DNA of 64,000 bases. Source: Ophioceras dolichostomum (taxonomy: Eukaryota; Ascomycota; Sordariomycetes; Magnaporthales; Ophioceraceae). A model generated the notes under the pieces. It was given only the letters and a program-made list of their open reading frames with translations. It ran no database searches and was not told where the DNA came from. The first letter of the stretch is position 1. Every line of letters begins with the position of its first letter. Shown here one piece after another: positions 44,931 to 57,600 of this stretch. The stretch is taken from NCBI GenBank assembly GCA_003049485.1, contig PYST01000046.1:62001-126000 (forward strand). Reading direction: 5' to 3'. Both the position numbers and the translations under genes were made by a program.

Positions 44931-45824
44931 AGGAGCCGCGCTAGGTCACAGCTTGAGGGAGGGCCACAGCACCAGCAACAACAGCAACAGCAAGAGCGGC
45001 GCGAGCGACAACAGCAGGAGACGGTCAATGCTGATCAGCGACAACAGCCGGATGAGGACGGGGAGCAGCCACGATGGCTACAGGCCGTTCGGCTGCCGCC
45101 CGCTACAGGAGGCGACGTCACAAACAACTGGAGCCGCTGGTTCGTCGCCATCAACGCCCCGCCCCAACGCAACCGTCGTCGCCATCACGGCGGCGGCGGC
45201 GGCGGCGGCACCGGCGGCGGTAATGTCCGAGGAGGTGGCGGTAACGGCGGCGACATGGCTGAGTTCTTCTACGACGACGGTGACGATAACAGCAACGCAC
45301 TCGTTACGGGCATCATGGACGACGACGACGACAGCGACGAGGGGGACGGCGTCTTGGAGCTTGTCGACGAAGACGAGGCCGAGGTTGACGATGAAGAAGG
45401 GGAGGAGGAAGAGGAAGAAGAAGACGATCATGATAACGCGATGATTATGGAGAGGGATGATGATTATGATGAATATCGTACGGAAGAAGAAGGAGAGAAC
45501 GACGTCGACGACGACGACGGTCGGGGCGGGGATACCATCATGATGGATGCGGGGGACCCTTCTCGCCGTGTGATTCGACACGCTGCTGCTGCTGATCCGG
45601 GCTTCGACATCGGTATTGGCGGCGGCGGCGTCGACGGCGTCGGCATTGGTATCGGTATCGGCATTCCCCGCCCCCAACGCCGCCGCCCCGGACCGCTGGA
45701 GCCGCTTGATCGCGACCTGTTTAGGAGGCAGGCGATGGCTTCCTCGGGCTCGAGGTTTCCGCAGACTGGAGGAGGAGGAGGAGGAGGTGGCGGTGGATCG
45801 CTTAGAGATAGGCCAATGAGGTAG
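44931..45824 (+). CDS. Open frame in phase with CDC23 beyond its stop
   Basis: Immediately after the CDC23 TAG the same frame is open for 297 codons to a TAG at 45822-45824. Composition is organised: Gln/Arg-rich first 40 residues, then a compact segment (TNNWSRWFVAINAPPQRNRR), polyglycine, a long acidic stretch (about 45,315-45,530), then PLEPLDRDLFRRQAMASSG and a Gly-rich end. The first Met after the stop that begins a sizeable frame is at 45,255 (189 codons). It may be a CDC23 C-terminal extension reached by stop-codon readthrough or an unseen splice, a separate small gene from 45,255, or a decayed end of CDC23. A splice from 44,837 (GTCGCA) to 44,944 would bypass the stop in frame, but the donor is weak. 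Confidence 0.45.
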   Translation, partial: RSRARSQLEGGPQHQQQQQQQERRERQQQETVNADQRQQPDEDGEQPRWLQAVRLPPATGGDVTNNWSRWFVAINAPPQRNRRRHHGGGGGGGTGGGNVRGGGGNGGDMAEFFYDDGDDNSNALVTGIMDDDDDSDEGDGVLELVDEDEAEVDDEEGEEEEEEEDDHDNAMIMERDDDYDEYRTEEEGENDVDDDDGRGGDTIMMDAGDPSRRVIRHAAAADPGFDIGIGGGGVDGVGIGIGIGIPRPQRRRPGPLEPLDRDLFRRQAMASSGSRFPQTGGGGGGGGGGSLRDRPMR

Positions 45825-48800
45825 GACGGGACGGGATGGGGGTGAGAGTGTTGTCCGTCGGGGTCTGTCGGGGGTTCTACCCCCGGTGGTACAGACCTAC
45901 ATAGGTGCGCGTCTGCCTGTTGAGGCTTCCTTGCGCCGAGTTGGGAGGTTATTTGGCGCCCCTTTGAGCGGGATGTTCAGCTGCATTCTTTCACGTTGGG
46001 CAGGCAGGCATCTTGGTTTCTACAGAAAGTGCCAGGAAGGTAACATCGGAGGGAAGGGTGGAAACTATTGGACGAGAGGGAGGCACGCGTGCATCCCATC
46101 GTCTGGTTAGGGAGAATGGCCTCTAGGTATCTCAGCATATCGAGAAATCGAGCATGCATGTACGGTACAGCATCGCGAAAGCCCTGACGAGTGATCAATG
46201 GTTGGATGTGTGGGCATTGCCAGCGCCCGCGTTCTTCAAGTAGGCTATGCCAGGAGCGGATCGTATGGCTTGCTACTGACCTACAAGGTAGGGGTAAGGG
46301 GCTGGGCCAAAGCTACGTGCGCTGGGAGGAGTTGTTGATGAGTGTAGCCGAGCCGACAGATGTTCGTGAAAGCCATTACTCGGGGAGGGAAGGACGACGG
46401 GTGGCAGAGGGGACCTGGAGAGGTGATAACCGTCTCCTAAGTAGAAAGTCGGTATCCAGCTAAGTGGAAGTACTTAGGTAGGTAGGCAGTATTTCGCCAT
46501 TATCATAGAATTTTCCAAGGCGTTAGGGCATCTCGCAGTCCTGCCCTGATGGTTTCGTGTTGTTTTCCTACGGCGTTCACCCTGCCACCCAACTTCGCGG
46601 CCATCAATATCTTCAGCAACAACCGTTTTGCACGAGCTAACGAAAAAGCAACAGATAAAAAGGAGCCTCGTCTCCCTCCGTCTGTCCCGGTCTTTGTCTC
46701 TGGCGCTGTGAACGAAGGGAATACGAATCTTCCAGTAGGCATCCCAATATCGAGCCGTTAGCACCGCTAGTGTATGTAAGCTGAATAGACGAGATGGAGC
46801 CTTGATGATGGTGGATGGGTGGTGGTACAGAAGTAGCGGTGATGGCTTGCCTAGGTAGGTAAGTAGGCCCTACTTGTATTTCTTTCCGTGATTCGAACAT
46901 CAGGTCCTCTTTTACTAAGGTGCGTACCTAGGTAGGTGGTTGTCAGAAGTCAAAGAAGAAAAAGTCGGTGGAAGCCTAAGGGGCCTGCAGACCTGGTCGG
47001 TCGCCTGCTTGGTCGCCTACTGCCTGTCCAAGAGGGGAGGGAGAAAAAAATACGTCCGGACTCTCCTAATCCAGCCCCATTCCTCGACCGCCGCGTCTTC
47101 TCGGTAAAGTAGACGGATGGATGGTGGGTGAGAACCAATATCGGCCTGACGGACAACCGGGGTTGAGTGAGGGAGAGAGGTTCGGGTCAGCTCGCTTCTG
47201 CGATAACGAAATAGCGACTGGGAGGCTCCGAGATTGGGGAGCACCTAGCATAACCGGGGACAGCACCAGCCGGGTCGAGATGAGCTACAGGCGTGACGAG
47301 CGACAGTACAATGTAAGGAAGGCTCGTTTGTCTCTTGCTAGTCAACTTGGCTGATGTCCGAATAGCGATATTGATTTTCCAAGGCTCGCCAAGGAGTGAC
47401 GTCTGATGGTCGCGAGCTTTGGGCGGAGCAGGGGTTCGAAGAGCTTCAAGATAACCCCGCCCCCACCTTTTGTCTTCTTGCTCTTCTGTTCTTTGTGTGC
47501 TCTCACGTCACATTTTTCTATCATCTGTTAGATAATCAGCTATTCCATAGGACCTCTACAAGCCTGCTCTGGGATGTCTCTGATTCGGGATGCTTCGATC
47601 TTGGATCTACGCCTGTCCGTAGGCCCGATCATATGGGTTATGTTATGCATGGACAGCATAAATCTTGGGCAGGGTATAAAGTTCCTACCTTCGGACTGAC
47701 AGGCAAGGGATGGCGCTGCATCGAACTATCTAGGTTGGGTAACGTCACAGGCCGCACTAAACCCGCCAGGGCAATACCAAGCCGGCGACAGTGAGCGGAA
47801 TACGAGATTTCGAGAGAGCATACCGTGGTCAAGGAGGGGCTCTCCTGATAAGAGCCTCCCTTCGGTATCGTTGTTTTTGTGGATGACACAACTGTTGTGA
47901 CTGGCCTATCTGACAGAATACTCTGGCCGGTCCTGCTGGTATCTTGCATTTGGTCCTTGCAGGTGCAGGTCCAGGGTGGAACAAAACGGTTTCCCCATTG
48001 ATGCAGGCGGCTACGCTTGGCCGGACCCCAGTTCGGGCTTGGCTGTACAGGATCATTGGCATGCCATGCCTCGACCCAGCTGCTAACGGACATACAAGCC
48101 ATCGGAGAATGTCAGTTCTCTGTCTACTGTGCTGTGAAATGGGCAAATATGCACAGGAGCGGACGAAGGTTTTGCAGAAGGATCCGAAATATCTGATGAA
48201 TTCGCCATTTTTATTTCGAGATATTTGGTTTCTCCCATAGATCGATGCGGACGGGTAGGGATTGGTGATGCCGACGTCTTATTGCGATATGGCGCAACCG
48301 TCCATCCTGCCTCTTGTCTTCGGACCTTTCTGCCTGCCTGTCTGCTAAACCCTCCCTGACATTTCTCAACACGTATGGTCCCCCGGACCGTGATATGCAC
48401 TCCCAAAAGACGTCGTGTGTGATTTGTGATATAAATGGGCTAGGGGAGGGAAATCAAACAGCCACGTTTGCCGCCGAGTGCCTCCTCATAGGGAAATTGC
48501 AACAAAAAGGAGTGTAAGAAGGGTATCATGGTCCGGGAACGCCCCTTGCGTCCCATCAGTGCCTGTATGTGATGTGATGAATGTAGTAGAAAAACAACAA
48601 AAGTCCATCCGCTCTCATCTCTCATCTCTTGCATGCGTTTCCAATCATATCGCGCCACAGTCCGTGTAGAAATACGGAATTGCGCGAAAAGAACAACAAA
48701 CAACGCCGCTCTCCCGTTTCTTCTGGCTCTCCGATGTTCACCCCCATCAACAGAAAGGATCAGGAGGAGAGAGGGGAAATTAAACAGTAAAAAACTATGT

Positions 48801-49054
48801 GGGCTATCATCAGCCTTTGTAATCCGCCGCGGTAGAGCAGCGGGGGTAGGAAGATGAGCCATCTGGTAGGTAGGTACCAGGTAGGTAGGTTGGTAGTAGT
48901 AGTTAGGAAGCAGTAGTAAAGCGATAATGAAATCCGGTGGGAGAAAAGGGATTATCAAGGCATTATTAAAGAAAGACGCGAAAATCCGCTCACAAACCCT
49001 CATCGGCGGCCGCTAACCATCCACCGATGAACCCAGCTCGTTCATGCCCCTATC
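45825..49054. other. 3.2-kb gene-poor spacer
   Basis: No gene recognised. Many short open frames on both strands, none with family signals. Repeated TAGGTAGG/CCTACCTA motifs appear at about 46,472-46,490, 46,850-46,870, 46,925-46,940 and 48,865-48,895. A 187-codon minus frame near 48,440-49,003 is built partly from these repeats and is not called. Confidence 0.5.
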
Positions 49055-49620
49055 TCAGAGCAGGAATGCAGCGATGCCCACGCCAACTGCCAACGCGCCT
49101 CTAGCGCCGGCGCCGACGATACGCTGGGCGGCGTTGACGGTGACGGGCGGCGGGGTGGACGTTCCCTTCTTGGAAGTCGTGATGGTCAAGGTCGGGGTGG
49201 TCTTGGTGGTCTTGGTGATGGTCGGGTGCGTCTTGGTGGTGTTGTGGTGCGGCGGCTTGGTCGTGGTGTAATTGTGGTGCGGGTGGTACGGCTTCTTGGT
49301 GATGGTCTTGGTCTCGCAGACGGTGAAATGCGTCGGCTTGGTCACGGTGTAGGTGTGGTTTTTGTGGGTGAAGGTGGTCGGGGACTGTTTTGTTTTATGT
49401 CTGTCAGTAACGACCGTGCAATAGGCGAGAGAAAGGGAAGACATGGAGATTTGGAGGAGAGCTCGTAGGGCAGCTGTTGATTGGTATAGGCCGTGTGACG
49501 TACCGGACAATATGTCGTGTAAACGGGGACGATGACGGTCGTGTACACCACATCCTTCCCGGCGCTGGCGACGGTGGCCAGCAGCCCGACCGCGGGCAGC
49601 AGTAGCGAGAGCAGCTTCAT
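49055..49620 (-). CDS. Small secreted GPI-anchored cell wall protein
   Basis: Two exons, 49504-49620 and 49055-49384, join in phase 0; 148 residues. Residues 1-20 (MKLLSLLLPAVGLLATVASA) are a classic signal peptide with AxA cleavage. The mature start YTTVIVPVYTTYCPSPTTF is the Thr/Tyr pattern of fungal wall proteins. A Lys/Thr/His-rich middle follows (repeats such as TKPPHHNTTKTHPTITKTT). The C-terminus has small residues and a hydrophobic tail (GALAVGVGIAAFLL) that fits a GPI signal. Only two cysteines remain (in YCP and VCE). It probably ends covalently linked to wall glucan, where dense O-mannosylation of Thr is expected (family knowledge). The intron opens GTACGT. Confidence 0.85.
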
Positions 49621-52600
49621 CTTAGAGCAGGTTCTGTGAGAGAGCGAGTGGTATATGTGTGACGGTTTTTGTGGTGGCGAGCGAGAGTGATAGGTATTTT
49701 GTGATCGTGTATGGTCAGATAGATGGAGTTTGGATAGGTATGTATGCTTTATGTTGAAGCGAGAGTGTGAACAATTTCTTGTTCTGGATTATGGTATATC
49801 CCTTCTGAGTGAACGCTGAGACCGATGGATGAGGAGGGGAAGAGAACGATGCAGGGCAAGATCGATCCAGGGCGGGTTGCTTTGGCGTCTTATACTGTCC
49901 TCGTCATCCTCTCCTTCGGTTGCCCAACCGGGAAGATGGGGATTCCAGTGTGATGGGGAAGGGTATGGCGTGCCTGGTGGATGACTGAGCCAGCCTGCCT
50001 CCCCATCAGTCCCGGCCATCCCATAGCTTTGTTCCCTTCTCTGATTTGGTACTGCTGCCATGATCCCCCCCGCGCTTACCATCCATCTATATCCGCACTA
50101 GCCACGATATGGAAAAGGCGGCCGGCCGGCGAGCAGAGAGCAACATGGACCCAGCCTCGGATACATGCGCTTGCATGTATGTAACTCTGGCTGGCGACAG
50201 ACTGGCTGCGAGGTGAATGGATGGATAAACAATATGGAAATGAGGGAAGCGATCCAACTGGGCGAACTGGGTTGGCGCGAGGGTTGGTCAGACCAAACGT
50301 CGTGGTTGACCTCCTCGCCCATCACAGTGCCTCCATGCGTTCCGTTGCCCATCTCGGAAAAGAATGGTTGAGAGGGAGTGAGCAACATCAGAAGAGCGAG
50401 GGCTCTTCCAAGTTCGTCGTCGTTCTCCCAAGTCACACTAAGGTGGGTTCGGCGATGCTCGCCGTTACCACAGTATTGTGTTGTGACATCAACAACAGCA
50501 GAGAGAGGTCGGCTGGTAGTGGCGCCGAACTGGGAGGAGCAGGATAGAGGTGGAGGGGCAACGCAAGTGAGGTGTGGCGGAAGCTACCCTGGCTTGCATG
50601 GAGGGTGTGTCATTGGCCGAGCCAAGTCCACTCTCACGCAGAGGGAGCTTGTGATGGTGGGATGAGAAGGAGGAGGGAACCACAATACGAGATTTGGGGA
50701 CCAACCCCGTTGACTCTCCTCGTGCCCGACCGCCGGCATATTTTCGAACGAGCATGCGCAGGTATTTTGGCTCGGTGCTGATGCATCTCGGGCTTGCCAG
50801 TGGTTATGGTGTGATAAGGCAAGGCAGGGTCGACAACGGCCCCGTCACCCGCCACAATCGACCACCCCACGCACGCGAGCAAAGCGAAGCTTCTCGCAGG
50901 AGCTTGTCCTTTCCGCAATTGCGCTGCCCCTCATTGGCTGCCAGGCGACATTTATTGGTTTGTTCCCTTCCCATTTTTTTTTGGCTTCCCATCCAATGGG
51001 TGGGAGCAGCAGGCAAGAGATCTCCTACTGCGCCATACCGGCCAACCCGCATGACCACACCAATCGACCCGGGTCCCTCCGGCCGGTTTTCGGGTGTTTC
51101 CTTTCTTGGGAGAATGGAGGAAGCGAGGCCTGGAAGAATTCGCTTCCACCTTTTCTTTCGTGTCATCGATGCTGGAAAATTCTCCGTTCTTCCTTGGATA
51201 TCGCTATAACGCCACGATTTAGCAGCGCCACAACGCTTACCAGGATTGAGGTTCGGCGAAGAAAATACCTCGTCCTTCTCGATTAAGAAAGGCCTCGTTC
51301 ATGAAGAAGGTATCGGAGTCACTTGGCGGCCCGAATGGCTGGATTTAATTTAGAATCAACCGTGGCGTTGGTGAATTGAGCATCGTGATGGCAGAGGAAG
51401 AGGGCTCCTGGATGGGGCGACGCTGGAGGGCAGGAGGGGTGCTCTTCCTTATCTTATCGCAACAAGTTGACATTCTCAGGGTCCTCTTGGCGCGGCACAT
51501 GATGTCATGGTTCGATTCCATCAGCTCCGAGGAGAAATTTGTTCGCCACCGCCAGGTTGAATTCTTTTTCGTGCTCTCCGAGCTATCATTGCTGAAAATA
51601 GAAAAAGATCTGGTTATGAGCCCTAATTTGATCGTTACTGCCTCCTCCAATCTTCCTTTTTCGTTCCACGCGGCTTTCGCGGCTCAATTTAGGTTCCTGG
51701 CCCTGATATGGCGGCGACACGGGAAGCTTGAGTCGGAAGCCGAAGCCGTGGACCCGGGAAGGCAGGCCAGGGTGACTCAGGATGAAGCTCAGGAATTCAG
51801 AACACGACTACGATGGGTTCGCCGCATGTCTCCGGAATAGGTAGGTGTATATCAAGAGCATGGGATCCTGGTTTGGCCGACCGACCTCGGTGAGGGTGGG
51901 AAGGCTGAAAGCACGAGATTCGAGAATAGCTTCCTAGCGCTCGACCTTAAAATATCACTGTAGTGCCTCCGTCGGTGTTATTGCCTCGTGTTAGACCAGG
52001 AGCGTCGTGTTGGTCATCCCGATTAGCCTCCACTGGAGGGTGTCGGTTAGTTTGTGTCACGCCGGAAATACTGCTTTAGCTTGTTCACCGTCGCGGGCAC
52101 TTTTGTGGAGGGCATTATCGTGCGCATAAAGATTTGAGGCCAGACAGGCTGAGGGCAGTCGGCATCGGATTTGAGTTTGCGCTATCTAGATACAGAACGA
52201 TGGGAACTAGGTAGATACCAGACACAAATGGGTGCTGGTTTCGCCTCTAAGTCTGTTCGTCTAGTGGCGACGCTTTCTGTGCTCGCCTCTCTGATGAAAG
52301 GGCTAGAAAAGAGGAATATGAAGAAATACAAAAGAGGAAAGAATATAAAATCCCGCGGAGCGCTTCCACCAATGACTAGGAAATGACTCTTCGCTCGCAG
52401 CTTTTCTTTCCTTCGTATCAAATCATCAAGTCGTGTTCTCAAGAGCTGTCCGTCGTCGTCGCTCTATGATAGCTTCTATCCAAGAAGCAAGCACCTATCC
52501 TTTCCCGACCATGCAAGAGTTATAGAGAGGAGAATGGACAAAGAAAGAAAAAAAAAAAGAGAAAAGTATATGAAAGGTCCCGTTACGCTGGCCCGACACT

Positions 52601-52738
52601 CAATTGGAAAATATATCCGGACAGAAAATGGCTTTCTTTTCCACCCGTCGGGCGTCTGTTGCTTTGTCGTTGAATGGCTCGGCTATGCCAGCCGAGCGCA
52701 TGCTGGGCGTGAGCCCTCCTCCTCTCCTTTCCTTTCCT
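49621..52738. other. 3.1-kb gene-poor spacer
   Basis: No gene supported. The longest plus frame with an ATG (51,388-51,840; 150 codons) has a hydrophobic, protein-like middle but no family I know and no splice context. I regard it as possible but unproven. Small frames elsewhere are unsupported. Confidence 0.4.
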
Positions 52739-53392
52739 TTACTTCTTCCCACCCCTGTTCCTGATAGCTGTCGCCGCGACAGCAGTCAGGGTTCCCGTTG
52801 CCATCTTCCGGGTCTTGTTCGGGGTCCAGCCGCCGGGCTCCTTCGACACCTTCTTGTACTCGGCGAAGAGCACAGGCAGCGCCATGGAAACGTATGGGAT
52901 CACCTTCTTGAGGCCCTCGGTGATGCCGTTCTCCTTCTTCTCTCCTCCGTCCTTGTCCTTGGGACTCTTGGTGGGAGTGTTGGGTTCCGACCGGTGGTGG
53001 ACCTCGTCGCCGCGTGTGGTGTTGCGGCGGGCGAGTCGGTCCCGGTCGCTGTCGCGATGACTGCTGCTCTTGTAGTCCCGATCGCGGTCGTAGCTGTCTC
53101 TCCTGTAGTCCCTGTCCCTGGCCCTCCTGTCCCTGTCTCCACGGGCCCGGTCTCTGTCGTCGTACGAGCGGGGGCCGTCGGTCTTGGAGCGCCGAGGGCC
53201 CCGAGGCCTGTCGTCGTCGCTGTGGTAGTAGCGATCGTCGTCGTGGCGGCTGCTGCGGGGCTGGTGGCTGTCCCGCCTGCTTGTTGTGTGGCGACGGTCG
53301 TCGTAGTCGCGGTGGTCGTGGTAGTCTGATCCACGGCGATCGCGCCCAGACGGCCGGTCGTTGTCGTAGCCGTAGTAGTCACGGTTGCTCAT
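52739..53392 (-). CDS. Arg/Asp-rich protein with hydrophobic C-terminal domain
   Basis: A single exon of 217 residues from MSNRDYYGYD. Residues 1-130 are almost entirely Arg, Asp, Tyr, Ser and His in short RD/DRD repeats, resembling RS/RD-rich low-complexity regions of RNA-binding or condensate proteins. A short linker with SPKDKDGGEKK leads to a folded tail of about 60 residues (GLKKVIPYVSMALPVLFAEY, then MATGTLTAVAATAI). This contains two moderately hydrophobic stretches and ends in RNRGGKK. The tail could be a membrane-associating helical pair. No family name assigned. The ATG used is the first in frame after the upstream leader; a longer frame upstream has no ATG near a good context. Confidence 0.75.
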   Translation of the reverse strand: MSNRDYYGYDNDRPSGRDRRGSDYHDHRDYDDRRHTTSRRDSHQPRSSRHDDDRYYHSDDDRPRGPRRSKTDGPRSYDDRDRARGDRDRRARDRDYRRDSYDRDRDYKSSSHRDSDRDRLARRNTTRGDEVHHRSEPNTPTKSPKDKDGGEKKENGITEGLKKVIPYVSMALPVLFAEYKKVSKEPGGWTPNKTRKMATGTLTAVAATAIRNRGGKK

Positions 53393-54677
53393 GGCTTGAT
53401 GAGTCTTCTTCGGATTGTTTGGTGGTTGTTGATGAGGGAGGTTTGTGGCAGGTATGTTGTTGGTTGCCTTTGGTCTTGATTGAGTGACCTTAAAACCCAA
53501 GTAGTGGGATTGGGCAGGTAAAAATATAAGTAATTTGTTGTTTGAGGTTAGAAAGGAGGATGGTTGCAGAACGGCCACACCGCTGGCTCGGCGGAGGAGG
53601 AAGGGGGCGACTTTGTAGTTTTGTAGGTAGTCCCGTGGTGGGGCTCCGCCACTCTGCGGGGCCAATAGGCCAAACCGGTCGGGCGGCCTCAGGTGCGGTC
53701 CGGCCGCCAAACACAATGTGAGGCCAATGCGGGTTTGCCGGCGCCCTTGGTGTCCGGCTCAGGGCTCACATGACCAACTGGCTTTGTTCTTTGTCGGCTT
53801 TGACGGTGTCTATTGGTTTGCGACTGAGCCACAGCAGCCTAAAATGAAACCACCCACCAGCTGCCAGTGTCCGGTGCCCTGTCGAGCTGGATCGCCTGCT
53901 GTCCTGCCCCCCATCCCCCTCCCACTCTGTATCAACAGCTTATGTTCAACGCTTGTTCCGGTGGCCTGCACTGTAGACAGAGGCCAACTGGTGGTCTGTG
54001 TCGCCTGCCCACAACTCATGCGGCCTCCTGCCAAAAATTGGCTGGGCCTCCTGCCATCGGCCTCCTGCGACTGTGCGGCGGTCTCCTCCCGCCCACAAAT
54101 AATACTCGTCCTGTCTTACTTCCTGCCTGCCAGGCAAATGGGCGTTGCCTCTCCTTTGCATGACCCCTCACTCTCAAATTCGTCAATCCACCGAAGGAGG
54201 AGACGGATTGACCTTGGGATAGTTATGCGCCAAGACGCGAAATGATATTAATCATTCGACCAAGCAGGCTGACGGTGTTTATGGTATGTCTCTGTTTCGT
54301 TTCGGAGCCTGCCCGCATTTTCGCGAACGCTTGCCGATTCGCATGTGATTGTTTTGGTTCAGCTTCATTTAGTCTAATTGTTGCTTTCAAAGGGGTATCA
54401 TTGCCATCAATCATCAGCTCCATCAGAAACCCAAACCTGAACGCCTTGTCTTCTTTTTGTCTGTCTGCCTTCAATGACACCAACAACGCCTGTGTTCAAC
54501 CCAAATTTGACAAAGAGAGCAGATGCACTCGCTCAACTTCGTTTGACTCAACCACCATTAGTCATTATCATCATCACCCTTTCCGCCCTCGTGCAGGTAG
54601 GTCTGTCTAGGTAGGCAGGTAGTCATCGTTCTCGTTGTCCACCACCCTCCGTCTTCTTCCTTCCTCCCTTCCTTCCA
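53393..54677. other. Spacer between RD-rich gene and STAND gene
   Basis: Both flanking genes are on the minus strand, so this contains the RD-rich gene promoter and the STAND gene 3' UTR. No gene recognised. A TAGGTAGG-type motif lies at about 54,596-54,620. Confidence 0.5.
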
Positions 54678-57600
54678 TCAAACCCTCCCCAACCGGAACA
54701 GGAACGCGCCCATGACCACCGACGGCACCGCGACGATGAGCGCGCCGAGCCCCGCCCCTCCCTGGACGTCCTCCCGCAGCACCGACCACAGGACGTGCGT
54801 CAGCAGGCCGGCCAGGACGGTCAGCAGCAGGGCCCAGAACACGATCTCGCGGTTCGGGCCCTCGACCACGTACACGCCCCACCCGCAGTCGGCCTCCTTG
54901 CCGTCGACGACGCGCGCGTCGAGCCGCTTGGGGAGCCGCGGCAGCCAGTCGCTGCGCTGAGGGTTGAGGTCGCCGTCGCCGTGCGAGAGGTAGTGGATGA
55001 ACACCTCGGGCGGCATCGGCGGTGGATTGCGCAGCGGTCGCGGGCGGTATTCGTATTCCTTCGCATTTGCTGGTGGGATGCTGTTGGGCCGCTTGAAGAT
55101 GGATACGTAGCCGTGGCGGAGGTTCCAGAGTGTGAACTGTTGTGTGTGCCCGTATGTGGGGTTTTGATGGTCAGCAGCTTGGAGTGATTGGGGGGAGGAT
55201 CGCAGCAGTGCTGACGATCGGGGGGTTCGAATGCCTTGCTTTCGCGACCTCAGCATGGTAGGCGCAAGGGATATCAGTGCGTACCTGGACGAACTCTACA
55301 TGGGTAGGCTCAATGAGGAACCGGAACTTGTGCCGGCGGCCACGAGTCTTGATGTACGCCTCCTTCATCATCAGGAAGCACTCCGCGTCCGATTTCACGC
55401 CCGAGGCGTCGATCTCGGCGATCGTCGTGTACATCCCGCCCGTGTTGACAACTAATCCAAGGTACTTGTAGCGGCCTTGGGTAGTAGCGACAGGGAGGTT
55501 TGCGGCCCGGGCGGGAGCGGCCGTGCTTGGTCCCTGGGCCTGGTTATTGCTAGTGTTCCCTGATCGCTTGCCGGGGGAGGGTGGTGACCCCGGCGTGGCT
55601 GGCATACTCGTCGAGCTTGCCGTCGACACCATAGTGCTGGCTGTAGAGAAGGATTGAGATGATGGCCCGGACCCCGGAGGTGGCGGTGATGGTGGGGGAG
55701 GCGCAGCGCCTTTCAGCGAGCTCTCAAGGGCGTCGAGCATCTCGTCATCTTCTGCAAAGTATGGGAAGTCGGCATACAGCGGAGCCCCACAGTCCTATGT
55801 GAGGAGGCCGTGGAACCGTGATAGTTAGCCGCTGGGCTTTATGAGTAGGGGGGATGATCACGTACACATGTCCACTCGATCCGGCGATAATCTTCCTTGA
55901 GTCGGGGCCTGAAGTATTTCGAGGTCCTTTGCTTGACCCAAGTGTAGAACCGAAGTTGCCGCGTCATCGCCATGTTGATGGGACTCTGTCGGAGGCAGGG
56001 AGTAGGCGATGCTGTCAGGGGAAGATCGGATCTTTCAATGATGTCGGTCCTGTCAGTGCTGGCATCATCTGCTACACTAGTCGTTTCTTCGGGAACATTG
56101 GCGGGACTCTCTGTGCCTTGCTCTCCAGTTGGCTCGGGCCGACGTTCGCCAACGATTAGAGGAACTGGCCCCGACGGAACTTGGGCGTCGTCATCGGTGG
56201 GTGGCTCTTCTTTGGGCTGAGGCCGGAGGAAGTCCTCGAGTCCCCGCTTGTACGAAGTGAATGCCTGGCCGCCTATGAGGAACTCGGCGGTCTCTTTCAG
56301 TTTCGAGAGAGCATCAGTCGCTTCAGCGACAACCTCCTCGCCACTGTCCGCCGAGCTATCGGACTCGCAATCGCTCTCTGCAGGCTCTTGAGTGTCCACC
56401 TCACCAACCTGGCCCTCGAGTGGCGCTTCTGCCAACTCAAAAGCACCGTCGCCACTTTCCTGTGTCGAACTGGTCACTTCTCCAACCCAGTCACGCTCGT
56501 TCAAGAGGCGGTTGACCATCATGAGGCTGTCTCTTTCTTGATTTAGGGACAAGGTGATTGTCTTGCGGACTGACTCATCTAGAGGTGCGATGAGCCGGGC
56601 GATCTGCGCCGAGATCTGGGTCCTCTTGCTCCGGGACCTCAGGAAGTTCACCGCTAGCTTTTGAGACGCGGTGTGCTGTTGTCCCTGTAGGTTGATGAAG
56701 TACTCCTTCAGCAGACGTCTATTGTTGCGGATGAACCTCGACTCTTCGAGCTTCGTGAGGGCCTCACGGTACAGGTTAGACAGGCCTGGGTCCTCCACTA
56801 GCCGAGCGACGAAGTAGTCAACGGCGGCTCGCCCGGGTTTCGACTCTGATGCCGCGGAGCTGGATGTCGTGGAGTCGATGTCGTCATCAATCGAGACGAC
56901 AGACTGCATGTCGGCCTTGTCTGTTGGAATTTCCGAGTAACTGTAGAACGTTGCCTGTTTTGAGGCTGTGTTGGGAACTCCTTCTGGGACATTGGCCTTG
57001 GAAGAGACTGAAAGAGACGTTTGCGTCGTCGCCGTCAGATTCTCCGATGTTGCTCGAATCGACGTCCCAACAGAGAAGATAGTCGATGCACTGCCCACAC
57101 AGCTGCTGGACGATGAGCCTGTTTGGTATTCATTGACTTGATGAGCCTTCAAGTAGCATGGATAACTCCCCAGTGCTTCTTCAGGTGGTGTCAAGGGCGA
57201 GACGGAGATTGCTCTCCTCACGCTACCTTGCGGTCGGCCGGCCGTTGAAGGAAGGGTATGGAGGCTCCCAGTGCGCTTTTCGCGATGCGTATTGAAGCAA
57301 ATACCGCACGGCCATCCGTAGAGCCGTTTTGCCTCTGAGGGATCTTCTTTGTAGAGTTGTTCGATAGCTGGCCTGATCTCGTCCTGGATTCGAGATACGG
57401 AATCGGGGAGCAGCACAAGAAGTTTTTCCTCGCCGAGGCCGGGGAATCGTGCTGGATCAGTGCGAACGTAATCCTTCATGATGGCTATATCCGAGGAAGA
57501 AAATTTCGAAACCACGTCAACAAGCCCATAATAGCCATTTTTTGCGTGACCTAGGGATGGTCCTATGCTAGGCTGGAACGGCTGGGTCGAAAGATACTCG

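Noticed and set aside
48440..49003. 187-codon minus-strand frame
   Set aside because: Built partly from CCTACCTA repeats and hydrophobic low complexity; no family resemblance.
51495..51535. tRNA-like B-box (GGTTCGATTCC)
   Set aside because: The T-stem has a mismatch and there is no matching acceptor stem, D-arm or A-box about 65 bases upstream.
52604..53329. 241-codon plus frame with Val/Pro repeats
   Set aside because: Exact antisense of the Arg/Asp-rich coding region.
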